Positions 53,344 through 61,698 of a DNA stretch of 64,000 nucleotides are shown in pieces. Numbering within the stretch: position 1 is the stretch's first letter; every line of letters begins with the position of its first letter. The DNA comes from Paractinoplanes aksuensis. GTDB taxonomy: Bacteria > Actinomycetota > Actinomycetes > Mycobacteriales > Micromonosporaceae. Under the pieces are notes generated by a model, which was not told the origin of the DNA, did no database searches, and was given only the letters and a program-made list of their open reading frames with translations. The stretch is from the NCBI RefSeq assembly GCF_024137025.1, contig NZ_JAMYJR010000003.1, positions 124,001 to 188,000 of the forward strand. The letters are read 5' to 3'. The translations under genes and the position numbers were made by a program.

Positions 53344-54378
53344 ATGGTGGAATTCGGACTGGACACCTTCGGCGACGTCACCGTCGACGACAAGGGCAAC
53401 AAGATCCCGTACGCGCAGGTGATCCGCAACGTCGTCGAGCAGGCCGTGCTGGCCGAACGGGTCGGCGTCGACGGATTCGGCCTCGGCGAGCACCACCGCG
53501 ACGACTTCGCGGTCTCGGCGCCCGAGATCGTGCTGGCCGCCATCGCCGCCCGCACCGAACGGATCAAACTCGGCACCGCGGTCACCGTGCTCAGCTCGGA
53601 CGACCCGGTACGCGTCTTCGAGCGTTTCGCCACGCTCGACGCGGTGTCGAACGGCCGGGCCGAGATCATCCTGGGCCGGGGCTCGTTCACCGAGTCGTTC
53701 CCGCTGTTCGGCTTCGACCTGCACGACTACGAGCGGCTCTTCGAGGAGAAGGCCGACCTCATGGTCAAGCTGCTCGACGAGGGCCCGGTGAGCTGGGAGG
53801 GGACGGTCCGCCCGCCGCTGAAGGACCAGCAGGTCTACCCCAAGACCGAATCCGGACGCATCCGAACGTGGATCGGCGTCGGCGGCAGCCCCGAATCGGT
53901 GGTGCGGGCCGCCCGCCACGGCCTGCCCCTCGTGCTCGCCATCATCGGCGGCGAGCCGGTGCGCTTCGCGCCGTACGTGGAGCTCTACCAGCGGGCGTTG
54001 GAAGAGTTCGAGCAGCCGTCGCAGCCGGTGGCCGTGCACTGCCCCGGGTTCGTCGCCGAGACGGACGAGGAAGCGGTCGAGACGCTGTGGCCGCACGCCC
54101 GCACCATGCTCAACCGCATCGGCCGCGAACGGGGCTGGCCGCCACTGAGCCGCGACCGCTTCGAGAACGACATCCGCGACGGGGCGTGGCACGTGGGCTC
54201 GCCCGAGACGGTGGCCCAGAAGGTCGCGCACACCATCAAGCACCTGGGCATCCAGCGCTTCGATCTGAAGTACTCGGCCGGCACGCTGCCCCACGACAAG
54301 ATGCTGAAGGCGATCGAGCTGTACGGCACCGAGGTCGTACCCAGGGTCAAGGAACTCCTCGCGTCCTCATCCGCCTGA
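53344..54378 (+). CDS. LLM class flavin-dependent oxidoreductase
   Basis: The 344-residue protein belongs to the bacterial luciferase-like group: VEFGLDTFGDVTVDDKGN at the start, DGFGLGEHHRDDFAVSAPEI, RIKLGTAVTVLSSDDPVRVF and NGRAEIILGRGSFTESFPLF. It should use FMN (or F420) for monooxygenation or reduction; the substrate is unknown. It starts just past the smpB stop. An in-frame GTG at 53338 is the alternative start. Confidence 0.9.
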   Translation: MVEFGLDTFGDVTVDDKGNKIPYAQVIRNVVEQAVLAERVGVDGFGLGEHHRDDFAVSAPEIVLAAIAARTERIKLGTAVTVLSSDDPVRVFERFATLDAVSNGRAEIILGRGSFTESFPLFGFDLHDYERLFEEKADLMVKLLDEGPVSWEGTVRPPLKDQQVYPKTESGRIRTWIGVGGSPESVVRAARHGLPLVLAIIGGEPVRFAPYVELYQRALEEFEQPSQPVAVHCPGFVAETDEEAVETLWPHARTMLNRIGRERGWPPLSRDRFENDIRDGAWHVGSPETVAQKVAHTIKHLGIQRFDLKYSAGTLPHDKMLKAIELYGTEVVPRVKELLASSSA

Positions 54379-54444
54379 CCCCGGCCTGACCGCTGGGTCG
54401 CCAACCGGACTGATGCCCGGCGGCCGGAGGTGTGTGCTGGGGTG

Positions 54445-54789
54445 ATGAACGAGCGCACGTACGCCCTCTCGGCGGCTGCCGCCGAGTTCTACGAGACGAA
54501 TTTTGTGATCGCGGGCTACTTCGCGACCGGCGATCCCGACCGGCTGGCCGCGCTGTGCGAAGAGGCAGGCCGGCGGATCGACCGTCTCACGACCTGGATG
54601 ACCGCCACCCGCCTGCCCTCCATGGACGCGTTCGTCGAGGCCGAACTGCTGCCGTTGGCCGGCCACCTGAAGGGCGAGGCCCGCCGCCGCATCGGGGCCG
54701 ACTGCCGGCGTTCGCTCGACCGGTTCGTCACCCCGGGCGGCGAGGTGGCCGCCCCGATCGAGATCCAGTTGGTGACCGGCCGCGGGTGA
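54445..54789 (+). CDS. hypothetical protein
   Basis: A 114-residue, probably all-helical protein (MNERTYALSAAAAEFYETNF, IAGYFATGDPDRLAALCEEA, DRLTTWMTATRLPSMDAFVE). No known motif, signal or membrane segment is visible. The ATG at 54445 follows GGGGTG, a weak ribosome site. It is convergent with the SnoaL-like gene. I regard it as real on codon pattern but cannot assign a function. Confidence 0.6.
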   Translation: MNERTYALSAAAAEFYETNFVIAGYFATGDPDRLAALCEEAGRRIDRLTTWMTATRLPSMDAFVEAELLPLAGHLKGEARRRIGADCRRSLDRFVTPGGEVAAPIEIQLVTGRG

Positions 54790-54796
54790 CGTCGGC

Positions 54797-55144
54797 TCAG
54801 ATCCAGATGTGTTCCTCGGCGATGGCTCCGTCGCGCCAGCGGGCCAGGGTGACCATGCGGCTGCCGTCCCCGAACTCGCCGACCACGCACGTCCAGTCGC
54901 CGGCGCCGAACTTGATCGGGTGGGACTGGACCTGGGCCGGGGTCCCGCCCATGGTCTGCACAAGGGCCTTCATGGCGTCGACGTGTTCGGCGAGCCCGTG
55001 CGTCGGGGCCTGGCCGTGGAAGTTGACCACCACGTCGTCGGTGTGCAGATGGCTGAACAGGCCGTCCCAGTCGGCCCCGTTCCACGCCTTGAAGTCGAGA
55101 TCGTCCATGCTCTTGAGATGGCGTTCGACCGCTTCGTCGCTCAT
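54797..55144 (-). CDS. SnoaL/NTF2-like protein
   Basis: The 115-residue protein has the cone-shaped NTF2 fold signature: VERHLKSMDDLDFKAWNGAD, WDGLFSHLHTDDVVVNFHGQ, TCVVGEFGDGSRMVTLARW and a final AEEHIWI. Members are polyketide cyclases, isomerases or binding proteins. The ribosome site AAGGAG before the ATG at 55144 supports the start over longer versions. No metabolic context is visible. Confidence 0.85.
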   Translation of the reverse strand: MSDEAVERHLKSMDDLDFKAWNGADWDGLFSHLHTDDVVVNFHGQAPTHGLAEHVDAMKALVQTMGGTPAQVQSHPIKFGAGDWTCVVGEFGDGSRMVTLARWRDGAIAEEHIWI

Positions 55145-55536
55145 GTGGACACTCCTTGAGTCTCGCTGCGGACCGACCGCCCGCCGTGGGCCCGACCGGC
55201 CCGCCCTGGCGACGTTACGCCTGCTCAGGACCGTTGACCCTGTGTCCATCGGCACGGGTCGACAGTGTCACGACAGCGTTGATCATCGGGTCCCGCCGAC
55301 TGGTCGGGACGCGCGCGACGCGCGGTGAACTGATCGCCGTGCGTGTCGCGATCGGCGCCGGCCCCACTGTGCCGGCGCTCGTGGACGAGGTGCCGGCATG
55401 ACCCGGTCTGCCCACTGACTCATGCGCCGGGCCGGGTCGACGGTGAAGGCGACCCGGCCGCGTGCGGGCTTTGGCGAGACGAACCGTTTCGTCTCGCGTT
55501 CGGCTCGGCCGGCGCTGGGGAGGCCGAGGGACGCGG
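55145..55536. other. gene-free interval with one palindromic repeat
   Basis: This ~390-bp stretch between two minus-strand genes has only weak open frames. One on the plus strand (55156-55401, ending PALVDEVPA) lacks a recognisable domain or ribosome site. The one clear structure is the palindrome at 55475-55496. I see no RNA gene. Confidence 0.5.
55475..55496 (+). repeat. solitary copy of the 22-bp palindrome family
   Basis: CGAGACGAA and TTCGTCTCG form 9-bp arms around CCGT. It differs by one base from the perfect copies at 5002 and 5067. This copy is intergenic, 41 bp past the SGNH-esterase stop codon. Confidence 0.85.
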
Positions 55537-56634
55537 TCAGCCGAGGGCGGCGGCCAGGGCGGGATACCAGCGGTTGGCGATCTTCACGTTGCCGGCGTCG
55601 TTGGGGTGGACGCCGTCGTAGGTGTCGGTGGCGGGGACGAAGCCCGAGAACTGGTCGACCACGGTGATGGGGGAGGCGGCCGTGGAGAGGCCGGCGGCCC
55701 AGGCCGGGATGGCCGCGTTCAGGTCGACCACGCGCTGAGCGCATTCGGCGCAGTTCGAGGCGTTCATCGGGATGATCTGGGCGACCAGGATCTTCATGGC
55801 CGGGTTGGACGCCCGCATCTGGCCGACCATGCGGGTGAACGCGGCCAGGATCGTCGACGGGGGCAGGTTGTTCCAGACGTCGTTCGTGCCGAAGTGCATG
55901 AGCACGATGTCGGGGTCGGTGGGCGCGAGCCAGCCCACCAGATGGTCCTGGTTGGCGACGTTCGTGGCGAGGAAACCGCCGTGGCCCTCGTTTTCCCCGT
56001 CGTACGCGAAACCGCAGCCCTGGCCGGGCAACGTGCCCACGAAGTCGACGCGACTGGCGGGCAGTTTTTGCCATAGCAACGCGCGCCAGCAACCGGGCGA
56101 GCCGGTGATCGAGTCCCCGAGCGCCATGATCTTGACCGGCGAGCCGGCGGGCGGCGGCGTGGTCGGGGGCGGCGTGGTGGGTGGCGGCGTTGTGGGAGGC
56201 GGGGTGGTGGTGGGCGGGGGAGTGGTCGGGCCGTTGCAGGTCGTCCCGTTGAGGGCGAATGACGTGGGCACCGGGTTGCTGCCCGTCCACGAGCCGTTGA
56301 AGCCGAACGAGGCCGTGCCGTTGGTGGCCAGCGCGCCGTTCCAGCCGGCGTTGCGCACCGTCACGGCCGAGCCGGTCTGGGTCGCCGAACCGTTCCACAG
56401 CTGAGTGATCGTCTGGCCGGCGCCGAACGAGAACGTCAGCGTCCACGACGACACCGGATCGCCGAGGTTGGTGATGTCGACGGCGGCCCCGAAGCCGCCC
56501 GGCCAGGAACTCGAGACGGCGTAGCGGACCTGACACCCGGCGGCGGCCGAGGCCGGGCCCACGGCGGCGACGGTCAGCGAACCGGCCAGCACGGCGGTGG
56601 TGGCGGCGAGGACGGTCGATCGGAGTCTGGACAT
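55537..56634 (-). CDS. secreted SGNH-hydrolase esterase with CBM2
   Basis: The 365-residue exported protein has a signal peptide ending ...GPASAAA. An N-terminal CBM2 module follows (CQVRYAVSSSWPGGFGAAVD, TQLWNGSATQTGSAVTV, residues ~33-128), then a Pro/Thr linker. The SGNH domain has ALGDSITG (nucleophile Ser), MHFGTNDVW and YDGVHPNDAG (Asp/His). It resembles CE3-type acetylxylan esterases, but the divergent rhamnogalacturonan lyase also makes pectin acetyl groups a plausible substrate. The start MSRLRS at 56634 is the Met closest to the signal peptide. Its promoter holds a CebR-like operator. Confidence 0.92.
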   Translation of the reverse strand: MSRLRSTVLAATTAVLAGSLTVAAVGPASAAAGCQVRYAVSSSWPGGFGAAVDITNLGDPVSSWTLTFSFGAGQTITQLWNGSATQTGSAVTVRNAGWNGALATNGTASFGFNGSWTGSNPVPTSFALNGTTCNGPTTPPPTTTPPPTTPPPTTPPPTTPPPAGSPVKIMALGDSITGSPGCWRALLWQKLPASRVDFVGTLPGQGCGFAYDGENEGHGGFLATNVANQDHLVGWLAPTDPDIVLMHFGTNDVWNNLPPSTILAAFTRMVGQMRASNPAMKILVAQIIPMNASNCAECAQRVVDLNAAIPAWAAGLSTAASPITVVDQFSGFVPATDTYDGVHPNDAGNVKIANRWYPALAAALG

Positions 56635-56684
56635 CGGCGCTCCCGGGCGAGGGCAAAGGGATCGATCGAAATGGATTAGCAAGC

Positions 56685-56713
56685 ACTATGACATGGGAGC
56701 GCTCCCAATCCAA
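56685..56713 (-). promoter_or_regulatory. promoter of SGNH-esterase gene
   Basis: On the minus strand TTGGAT (56713-56708), a 17-base spacer and CATAGT (56690-56685) form a promoter about 50 bp upstream of the start. The operator at 56694-56707 fills most of the spacer. Confidence 0.45.
56694..56707 (+). promoter_or_regulatory. CebR-type operator, perfect
   Basis: TGGGAGCGCTCCCA is identical to the 14-bp palindrome known as the binding site of CebR, the LacI-family cellobiose-responsive repressor of streptomycetes. It lies between the -35 and -10 elements of the minus-strand gene. Confidence 0.8.
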
Positions 56714-56715
56714 CC

Positions 56716-56744
56716 TTGACCGAAACGTCACGATGCTCCACCCT
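56716..56744 (+). promoter_or_regulatory. promoter of PL11 lyase gene
   Basis: TTGACC (56716-56721), 17 bases, CACCCT (56739-56744) upstream of the GTG at 56786. The second operator begins on the last base of the -10. Confidence 0.4.
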
Positions 56745-56757
56745 GGGAACGCTCCCA
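56744..56757 (+). promoter_or_regulatory. CebR-type operator, one mismatch
   Basis: TGGGAACGCTCCCA differs from the perfect site by one base and lies 28 bp before the GTG of the lyase gene. It covers the expected transcription start, a typical repressing position. Confidence 0.75.
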
Positions 56758-56785
56758 TTTACGTCTCTCGATCTAAGGACCGCCA

Positions 56786-58975
56786 GTGGCCAGAAGAGGA
56801 AAGATCGCGGCCGTCCTCGCCGTCGTGACGGCCGGCGCCGGCGTCATGGTGGCGACCCGGGCCGACGCCGCGGCCGGGTGCCAGGTGCGCTACACCGTCA
56901 CCAACTCCTGGCCCGGCGGTTTCGGCGCGAATGTCGACGTCACGAACCTGGGCGACCCGCTCAACGGCTGGACGCTCGCCTTCGCTCTGTCCGGCGGTCA
57001 GACAATCACGTCGTTGTGGAACGGTGCCGTGACCCAATCCGGCTCCGCGGTCTCGGTCAAGGACGCGGGCTGGAACGGCGCCCTCGCCACCAACGCCACG
57101 ACGGGCTTCGGCTTCAACGCCAACGGCACCGCGGCGACGCCGGGAACGTTCACATTGAACGGGGTGGCATGCACCGGCTCGACCCCGCCGACGACGCCCC
57201 CGCCCACCACGACACCGCCGCCCACCACCACGCCGCCGCCCACGACGCCCCCGCCGACCACTCCGCCCCCGACCACGACGCCGCCGGCCGACGGGAAGCA
57301 GCGCGAACGCCTCGACCGCGGCGTGATCAGTGTCCGCTCCGGCTCGGCCAACCTGGTCAGCTGGCGCTGGCTGGCCACCGACCCGGCCGGCATCGGCTTC
57401 AACGTCTACCGCGGCACCACCAAGGTCAACGCGTCGCCGCTGACCTCGTCGACCAACTACCTGGACTCCGGCGCGGCCGCCAACAGCGCATACACCGTAC
57501 GGGCCGTACTGAACGGGGTTGAGCAAGCGGCCGAGGGCCCGTCGCTGACGTTCGGCAACGGCTATCTCGACGTGCCGATCCAGAACCCCAACAGCTCGCT
57601 GTACGCCGCCAACGACGCCTCGACCGGTGACCTCGACGGCGACGGCAAGCTCGATCTGGTGCTCAAGTGGGAGCCGCTGAACGCCAAGGACAACTCGCAG
57701 TCCGGCGTCACCGACCCGGTCTACGTCGACGGCTACAAACTCGACGGCACGCGGCTGTGGCGCATCAACCTCGGCCGCAACATCCGGGCCGGGGCGCACT
57801 ACACCCAGTTCCAGGTGTACGACTACGACGGCGACGGCCGGGCCGAGGTCGCGATGAAGACGGCCGACGCGACAGTTTCCGGCACCGGCCAGGTGATCGG
57901 CAGTTCGAGCGCCGACTACCGCAACTCGTCGGGCTACGTGCTCAGCGGCCCCGAGTACCTGACCATGTTCGACGGCCGCAACGGCGCCGCCCTGTCCACG
58001 GTCAACTACGAGCCGCCGCGGGGCACGGTCAGCAGCTGGGGCGACTCGTACGGCAACCGGGTCGACCGCTTCCTGGCCGGCACCGCCTACCTCGACGGCG
58101 CCCGGCCCAGCCTGATCATGGCCCGCGGCTACTACACCCGCAGCGTGATCGTGGCCTGGGACTTCCGCAACGGCGCGCTGACCCGCCGCTGGACGTTCGA
58201 CAGCAACAGCTCGACCAACAGCGGCACCGCCGGCCAGGGCAACCACCAGCTCTCGGTGGCCGACGTCGACCGCGACGGCCGGGACGAGATCGTGTACGGA
58301 TCCCTCGCGATCGACGACAACGGCGCGAAGCTCTGGAACACCGGCTACGGACACGGCGACACCCTGCACGTCGGTGATCTCGACCCGTCCCGTACGGGCC
58401 TGGAAGTCTTCAAGGTCGACGAGGACTCCAGCAAGCCGTCATCGTGGTTCGCCGACGCCCGCACCGGCCAGATCCTGTGGAGCACCCCGGCCAGCGGCGA
58501 CAACGGACGCGGCGTCTCGGCCGACATCTGGGCCGGCAGCCCCGGCGCGGAAAGCTGGTCGTCCGCCGTCGACGGCGTACGCGGCCCGTCCGGCTCGGTG
58601 GTGTCGAGCCGCAAGCCGAGCTCGACCAACTTCGTGCTCTGGTGGGACGGCGACGCCCAACGCGAACTGCTGGACCAGACCCGAATCGACAAGTACGGCA
58701 CCTCAGGCGACACGCGTCTGCTCACAGCCGGCGGCGTCCACTCGAACAACGGCACCAAGGCCACCCCGTCCCTGAGCGGCGACCTGCTCGGCGACTGGCG
58801 CGAGGAGGTCATCTGGCCCACCTCGGACAACACCGCCCTGCGGATCTATTCAACCCCGATCCAGACCGACCGCCGGGTGGTCACGCTGCTGCACGACATC
58901 CAGTACCGCGAAGCCCTGGCCTGGCAGAACACGGCCTACAACCAGCCTCCGCACCCCTCGTTCGCCCTCTCCTGA
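56786..58975 (+). CDS. secreted rhamnogalacturonan lyase, PL11 with CBM2
   Basis: The 729-residue exported enzyme has a signal peptide (IAAVLAVVTAGAGVMVATRA), then CBM2 (CQVRYTVTNSWPGGFGANVD, residues ~32-130) and a Pro/Thr linker to ~170. The PL11 beta-propeller follows: RLDRGVISVRSGSANLVSWR, AANDASTGDLDGDGKLDLVL, VYDYDGDGRAEVAMKTADAT, SVADVDRDGRDEIVYG. Several DxDxDG loops bind calcium. It cleaves the rhamnose-galacturonate backbone of pectin RG-I outside the cell. GTG 56786 has AAGGAC six bases upstream. It shares a control region with the divergent SGNH esterase. Confidence 0.95.
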   Translation: MARRGKIAAVLAVVTAGAGVMVATRADAAAGCQVRYTVTNSWPGGFGANVDVTNLGDPLNGWTLAFALSGGQTITSLWNGAVTQSGSAVSVKDAGWNGALATNATTGFGFNANGTAATPGTFTLNGVACTGSTPPTTPPPTTTPPPTTTPPPTTPPPTTPPPTTTPPADGKQRERLDRGVISVRSGSANLVSWRWLATDPAGIGFNVYRGTTKVNASPLTSSTNYLDSGAAANSAYTVRAVLNGVEQAAEGPSLTFGNGYLDVPIQNPNSSLYAANDASTGDLDGDGKLDLVLKWEPLNAKDNSQSGVTDPVYVDGYKLDGTRLWRINLGRNIRAGAHYTQFQVYDYDGDGRAEVAMKTADATVSGTGQVIGSSSADYRNSSGYVLSGPEYLTMFDGRNGAALSTVNYEPPRGTVSSWGDSYGNRVDRFLAGTAYLDGARPSLIMARGYYTRSVIVAWDFRNGALTRRWTFDSNSSTNSGTAGQGNHQLSVADVDRDGRDEIVYGSLAIDDNGAKLWNTGYGHGDTLHVGDLDPSRTGLEVFKVDEDSSKPSSWFADARTGQILWSTPASGDNGRGVSADIWAGSPGAESWSSAVDGVRGPSGSVVSSRKPSSTNFVLWWDGDAQRELLDQTRIDKYGTSGDTRLLTAGGVHSNNGTKATPSLSGDLLGDWREEVIWPTSDNTALRIYSTPIQTDRRVVTLLHDIQYREALAWQNTAYNQPPHPSFALS

Positions 58976-59013
58976 ATCAACCCCGGCCCCGGCGCCGATC
59001 CGGAGCCACGGGA

Positions 59014-59072
59014 GCCGGAGCCCGCAGCGCAGCGCATTCACAGCCCGATGCGCTCACTGCGGGCTCTCCGGC
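59014..59072 (+). terminator. large hairpin after lyase gene
   Basis: GCCGGAGCCCGCAG pairs with CTGCGGGCTCTCCGGC apart from a 2-base bulge, and an inner stem AGCGCAT/ATGCGCT lies in the loop. It starts 38 bp after the lyase stop codon and is a likely terminator. Confidence 0.65.
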
Positions 59073-59140
59073 ATCAAAGGCGCACTGCTGGGCACGGCGC
59101 TCTGCCTCCGCGCCGGCCGCGGGATCGGCCAGATACGCCC

Positions 59141-59146
59141 TAAGGT
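59141..59146 (+). promoter_or_regulatory. -10 element TAAGGT of VOC gene
   Basis: TAAGGT, six bases, ATG at 59153: leaderless arrangement. Confidence 0.5.
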
Positions 59147-59152
59147 GTTGCC

Positions 59153-59527
59153 ATGATCCTTCGACACGTGACCGTCGACAGTTCCGAGCCGTACGAGTTG
59201 GCCCGCTTCTGGAGCGAGGTCACCGGCTGGCCCCTCGGGGAGGGTGACGAACCCGGGGACGACGAGGTGCTGGTCGACGCGCCGGCGCCGGTGCCCGGTC
59301 TGCTGTTCATCCGCGTGCCCGAGGCCAAGACGGTCAAGAACCGCCTGCACATCGACTGGCAGCCCGACGAGCGCACCCGCGACGAGGAGGTCGACCGCCT
59401 CACCGCCCTGGGCGCCAAGCTCTTCGAGGACCACCGCACCCCCGACGGCCTGGGCTGGGTGACCATGCAGGACCTGGAAGGCAACGAGTTCTGCGTCGAG
59501 CGCAGCACCCTCGAACGCGGGGTCTAG
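59153..59527 (+). CDS. VOC family (glyoxalase-like) protein
   Basis: A 124-residue protein opening MILRHVTVDSSEPYELARFW, with a middle FIRVPEAKTVKNRLHIDWQP and the end GWVTMQDLEGNEFCVERSTL. This is the actinobacterial glyoxalase_6-like VOC subgroup. The HIDW and late Glu are candidate metal ligands. No substrate is known. It is convergent with the broken TIR gene, four bases apart. Confidence 0.88.
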   Translation: MILRHVTVDSSEPYELARFWSEVTGWPLGEGDEPGDDEVLVDAPAPVPGLLFIRVPEAKTVKNRLHIDWQPDERTRDEEVDRLTALGAKLFEDHRTPDGLGWVTMQDLEGNEFCVERSTLERGV

Positions 59528-59531
59528 CCGG

Positions 59532-60222
59532 TCAGCGCAGAACCAGCGGCTCGCCACCGTGGGCTGATGCCACTCGCTTCTTCTGGTCGCCTCGCCCGTG
59601 CGAAGCGGAGACGACGAGCTGGTAAGTGCCGGGTCGCGGCACGGCCGCCAGGCGAAGGTAGCGCCGGTACACCGCAGTCCCGGCGGCGACCCACAGCCAC
59701 CGGTCGTCGAGCCGGTGGTGATGGTCCCGGCCGTTTTCGCCGATCAGGCTGGCGCCCAGCTGCACCAGCGCCGCCGGCCCGCCCGAGCGGATCACGTAGT
59801 CGATCGTCAGCACGCCCGCGTCCACACCGAAGTCGACATGCCGGATCTTCAACTGTGGCCGGTCGGCCGAGCCGGTCGGAGCAAGATCCTCGGCGCAGTC
59901 GTTCAAGGCCGACTTCAACCGCCGTGACCAGACCTGCTCACGCATGTCGAGCTGTTGCCATCGGCCCAGCCGGGCCGGGGTCTCGGCGTCGTCCAACCGC
60001 AGCGGGAACAGAAATCTCTGCCCCGCGGGGCGTGTCTCGGCCGCGTCGAGGATGAGCTTAGTCCTGGCCGGCCAGCAGGCAGTACTTGTCGAGCCAGACG
60101 CCGTGGCCGGCGGACAGCAGTTGGTCGGCCACTTCCGCGGCGGCCTTCTCGTCCTGAGAGGCGTAGCTGATCAGCGTGGCCGGGCGGCCGTGCCCGGCCG
60201 GAATGTGAGGGGGGATCGACAC
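59532..60222 (-). pseudogene. TIR-domain protein, internally deleted and frameshifted
   Basis: Read down from the GTG at 60222, the frame gives ATLISYASQDEKAAAEVADQ then LLSAGHGVWLDKYCLLAGQD, the first half of a TIR domain, and stops at 60058. The next frame then gives RFLFPLRLDDAETPARLGRW and QQLDMREQVWSRRLKSALND, which fits the end of a TIR domain. It continues for ~120 residues without known motifs (PQLKIRHVDFGVDAGVLTID). About 40 residues between the halves, where TIR NADases carry their catalytic Glu, are missing. Both a deletion and a frame change are needed to explain this. It starts 23 bp after glcF on the same strand. Confidence 0.65.
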
Positions 60223-60245
60223 CCTCGTGAGTGTAGGGCCGGGGC

Positions 60246-61679
60246 TCAGTCGCTGAAGGCCTTCGGGCCGAGGTTGCGGATCGAGGCGTCGAGCACCTGG
60301 GCGGTGTGGGCCATCGCCATCGTGGTGCCGTTGCGGTTGAGGGCGGCGGCGACCTGCATCATGCACCCAGGGTTGGCGGTGACGAGCAGGTCGGCGCCGG
60401 TGGCGAGGACGTTGGCGGCCTTGCGATCGCCCAGTTCGGCCGCGGGCACGGGGTTGAGGATGTTCCAGATGCCGGCCGAGCCGCAGCACAGGTCGGCGTC
60501 GGCGATCTCGCGCAGTTGCAGTTCGGGGATGCCGCGCAGCAGCGCCCGGGGCTGGGCGCGGATGCCCTGGGCGTGACCCAGGTGGCAGGCGTCGTGGTAG
60601 GCCACGGTCAGCGGCAGCGGATGGCGCGGGGCGACCGGCCCCAGCTCGTCGAGCAGCTCGGCCAGGTCGCGCACCTTCGCCGCGAACGCCGTGGCCCGTT
60701 CCGCGTAGGACGGGTCGTCGGCCAGCAGCTGGCCGTACTCCTTCAGCGAGGAACCGCAGCCGGCCGCGTTGACCACGAAGTAGTCCAGGCCGGTGTGCTC
60801 GAACGTGTCGATCAGGCGGCGGGCGAAGCCGAGCGCCTCGTCCCGGCGTCCGTTGTGGACGCTCAAGGCGCCGCAGCAGCCCTGGCCGGGCGGGATCACG
60901 ACGTCGCAGCCTTCCGCGGCCAGGATGCGCACGGTCGCGGAGTTGACCTCGGGGAAGAACGCGCCCTGCACACACCCGGTCAGCATGCCGACGACCGCGC
61001 GGCGGGTGCCCCGGGCGGCCACACGGCGCGGCGGTGGTGGCACCTTGCGCAGCCGCGGCGCGAGCGATTCGAGGGTGGTCAGCGTCGGGCCGAGCCGGGC
61101 CAGCAGGCCGCTGCGGGCCACCCACCCCTGCAGACCCGATTTCTGGTACGCCCGCAGCGGCCCCCGCAACAGCCGGAGCCGCCGCGGATAGGGGAAGACG
61201 GCGAAGATCGCCCGCCGCAGCAGCGCGTCCCCCGGGTCACGGGTGAAGCGCCGCTCGACCTGGGCCCGGGTGTCCTCGATCAAGCGGTCGTACTGCACGC
61301 CCGACGGGCACGCGGTCACACACGACATGCACCCGAGACATTTGTCGAAGTGCTCGACCATCGAACCGCTCAGCGGCTCGCCGTTGACGCCCTCGTTCAT
61401 CAGATAGATCCGCCCCCGCGGCGAATCGGCCTCGGCCCCCCACAACACGTACGTAGGGCAGGCCGGCAGACAGAACCCGCAGTGCACACAATCGGCGATG
61501 AGATCGGCCCGCGGCGGATGATCATCGTCGAACGCCCGCCCGTCGGCGACGGGCCCGAGCACGTCCCGGAGCGGTTCCCCGGTGCCCCACGTGGCATCGA
61601 CCATCAGGCGCCGCCCCCAAAGATCGTCGGGCATGAGCTCGCGCTGACTCTCGGCGGCCGCTCGCCGAGAGCGCCGCAC
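60246..61679 (-). CDS. glcF: glycolate oxidase iron-sulfur subunit
   Basis: The 477-residue protein has two 4Fe-4S motifs, CVHCGFCLPACPTY (~residue 64) and CLGCMSCVTACPSG (~114). These are followed by paired cysteine-rich CCG domains (GCCGALSVHNG, YHDACHLGHAQG, LCCGSAGIWNI). It passes electrons from the flavin subunits GlcD/GlcE to the respiratory chain in glycolate oxidation to glyoxylate. It is third in order after glcD and glcE on the same strand. The start is uncertain: a GTG at 61679 gives the longest form, but MPDDLWGRRL further in is possible. Confidence 0.92.
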   Translation of the reverse strand: MRRSRRAAAESQRELMPDDLWGRRLMVDATWGTGEPLRDVLGPVADGRAFDDDHPPRADLIADCVHCGFCLPACPTYVLWGAEADSPRGRIYLMNEGVNGEPLSGSMVEHFDKCLGCMSCVTACPSGVQYDRLIEDTRAQVERRFTRDPGDALLRRAIFAVFPYPRRLRLLRGPLRAYQKSGLQGWVARSGLLARLGPTLTTLESLAPRLRKVPPPPRRVAARGTRRAVVGMLTGCVQGAFFPEVNSATVRILAAEGCDVVIPPGQGCCGALSVHNGRRDEALGFARRLIDTFEHTGLDYFVVNAAGCGSSLKEYGQLLADDPSYAERATAFAAKVRDLAELLDELGPVAPRHPLPLTVAYHDACHLGHAQGIRAQPRALLRGIPELQLREIADADLCCGSAGIWNILNPVPAAELGDRKAANVLATGADLLVTANPGCMMQVAAALNRNGTTMAMAHTAQVLDASIRNLGPKAFSD

Positions 61680-61698
61680 GTCCCCGAGAATCGGCCCA

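Noticed and set aside
53337..54444. tmRNA gene next to smpB
   Set aside because: The LLM oxidoreductase gene occupies this stretch, and I found no acceptor stem ending in GGTTCGANTCC or an ANDYALAA-like tag frame.
55156..55401. Possible 81-codon gene on the plus strand
   Set aside because: No ribosome site, no -10/leaderless spacing and no recognisable domain; the composition is like the surrounding non-coding DNA.
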